7,088 nt of DNA from contig RFJM01000356.1 of the NCBI GenBank assembly GCA_003694905.1, positions 1 to 7,088 of the forward strand. The letters are read 5' to 3'. The translations under genes and the position numbers were made by a program. Source of the DNA: Caldilineae bacterium (GTDB taxonomy: Bacteria > Chloroflexota > Anaerolineae > J102). Below the pieces are notes generated by a model. It was given only the letters and a program-made list of their open reading frames with translations. It had not been told where the DNA came from and ran no database searches. The stretch's first letter is position 1. Each line of letters starts with the position of its first letter. Positions 5,961-7,088 of the stretch are shown one piece after another.

Positions 5961-6090
5961 CTCCCCCAAGCGGTACGAACAGGAGGCAGCGCCCATCTCG
6001 AACACGGCTACTCTTCGGGATTCACCTGACACAATCTCGGCCGCGGACCGCCAGACCCGCCGTGACCGGCGCCGGCCGCCTGCGCCGAGG
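5961..6090. other. Convergent gap between the TPR and aldo/keto reductase genes
   Basis: No gene is seen. The stretch is GC-rich and contains the palindrome CCGGCGCCGG (6066-6075), but no hairpin followed by a T-run on the minus strand. The aldo/keto reductase therefore lacks a recognisable intrinsic terminator here. Confidence 0.4.
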
Positions 6091-7080
6091 CTAGCGGGCC
6101 CGCGAGTCGGTCTGCCACATGTCTAGATTGGGACCCAATTTCGCTTTCACTGCCTCGGTGGCGGCCTCCAGAGCCCGGACGGTTGCGGGCGAAAGGGTGA
6201 GTTCGGCCGCGCGGACATTGTCAAACACCTGCGAGGGCCGGCGCATGCCGGTGATGACCGAGGTCACGCCATCGCGCTGCAACAGCCAGGCCAGGGCGAC
6301 ATGCGCCATAGGCTCCCCCAGCCCATCGCAAATCCGGCGGATCTCGGTCAGGGCCGCGTTGGTTTCGGCTTCGCAGCCGGGCTCGCGGTGGCGGATGTGC
6401 GGCCATGCCGGCGAAAAGTGCCGGGTGCGCGCCCGCGTGGGTGGGAAACTATCGGTCGTCGTGTACTTACCCGAGAGCAAACCGTGTAGCAAAGGGCTAT
6501 AGCAGAGGATGCCGATATTCTCGCTGCGGCAGCGTTCCTGGATCCCAAACTCAATGGCGCGGAACAGGAGACTGTACGGGAGCTGATTGCTCACCGGTCG
6601 GCCGATTCGCAGCAGATCCGCCAGATCTATAGGCCCGAAATTGGAGACGCCGATGGCCCGGATCTTGCCCTGAGCCTGCAAATGCTCCAAAGCTGTCCAC
6701 GTTTCCTCCAGGGGAATCTCCGGGTTGGGCCAGTGGATCTGGAACAGATCGATGTAATCCGTGCGCAACCGGCGCAGGCTGTTCTCACAGGAAGCGATGA
6801 GATCTGTCCTGGCCAGATGGGCTGGGCTGACCTTGCTGGCGATGATAGCCCGATCCCGCCGGCCCTGTAGCGCCCGGCCCAACACCTCGTCCGAACGCCC
6901 CTGCCCGTACATCTCGGCCGTATCGAAGAAATTGATGCCCGCGTCCAGCGCAGCGTGCACCGTAGCAATGGAATCTGCCTCCTCCTGCGAGCCCCAGTGA
7001 AAATCACCCGCCAGTCCCCAGCAGCCCATGCAGAGGACCGAGACCTCGAGTTCGCTGTTTCCAAGCTTGCGATATTTCAT
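6091..7080 (-). CDS. Aldo/keto reductase family oxidoreductase
   Basis: A 329-residue soluble NAD(P)H-dependent oxidoreductase of the (beta/alpha)8 aldo/keto reductase superfamily, of usual length for bacterial members. It opens MKYRKLGNSELEVSVLCMG, the typical N-terminus. The catalytic tetrad is D53 (in FFDTAEMYG), Y58, K83 (in IIASKVS) and H116 (in LFQIHWPNP). GVSNFG (144-149) and SNQLPYSLL (164-172) line the barrel, and ITGMRRPSQVFDN (276-288) is the cofactor-phosphate region. Nothing is truncated. The substrate cannot be read from sequence; family members reduce sugar aldehydes, ketones or xenobiotic carbonyls. The ATG at 7078-7080 is only 8 bases from the window edge, so its ribosome binding site and promoter are not visible. 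It converges on the TPR gene and shows no link to the two-component module. Confidence 0.93.
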   Translation of the reverse strand: MKYRKLGNSELEVSVLCMGCWGLAGDFHWGSQEEADSIATVHAALDAGINFFDTAEMYGQGRSDEVLGRALQGRRDRAIIASKVSPAHLARTDLIASCENSLRRLRTDYIDLFQIHWPNPEIPLEETWTALEHLQAQGKIRAIGVSNFGPIDLADLLRIGRPVSNQLPYSLLFRAIEFGIQERCRSENIGILCYSPLLHGLLSGKYTTTDSFPPTRARTRHFSPAWPHIRHREPGCEAETNAALTEIRRICDGLGEPMAHVALAWLLQRDGVTSVITGMRRPSQVFDNVRAAELTLSPATVRALEAATEAVKAKLGPNLDMWQTDSRAR

Positions 7081-7088
7081 CGTTTGTA

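Noticed and set aside
6127..6139. ATTGGGACCCAAT palindrome as a further regulator site
   Set aside because: It lies inside the aldo/keto reductase coding region near its 3' end and lacks the N4 spacing between half-sites.

Overview
The window looks like a GC-rich (about 60% by eye) bacterial chromosome segment. A lipoprotein-anchored class I cytochrome c, a NarL/LiaR-type regulator and a two-helix PAS HisKA_3 kinase would fit a Chloroflexota-like (Anaerolineae or relative) or other monoderm organism. That placement is inference from protein style; there is no rRNA or other marker. No insertion sequence, phage gene, CRISPR array, tRNA or rRNA was seen.

Layout. Positions 1-375 hold no convincing gene, only short dyads and, at 320-346, the terminator of the next gene. 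On the minus strand, read right to left, a sensor histidine kinase (3010-1772) overlaps its response regulator (1775-1107) by ATGA. A 101-bp gap follows, then a His-rich lipoprotein cytochrome c (1005-376). Positions 3082-3521 form a non-coding divergent gap with several dyads. On the plus strand, a large cytoplasmic TPR protein of unknown function (3522-5939) ends in a terminator hairpin that begins in its stop codon. An aldo/keto reductase (7080-6091, minus) converges on it.

How the parts fit. The most interesting signal is regulatory. A 14-bp dyad of the form GGGAC-N4-GTCCC lies in front of the kinase gene once and in front of the cytochrome gene twice, the two copies there centred 21 bp apart. 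In both promoters the proximal dyad abuts the -35 hexamer, with a 17-bp spacer to a TACnCT -10 element, so it is centred at about -42.5 from the inferred transcription start. The form and spacing resemble the DosR/DevR box, and the recognition helix of the encoded regulator keeps the K-x-x-(K/R)-N pattern that I recall as DosR's DNA-contacting residues. My reading is a small self-regulating module: a membrane PAS kinase phosphorylates the regulator, which activates its own operon and a surface heme lipoprotein whose linker is a triplicated 17-residue, increasingly His-rich acidic repeat. The TPR and aldo/keto reductase genes are probably unrelated neighbours.
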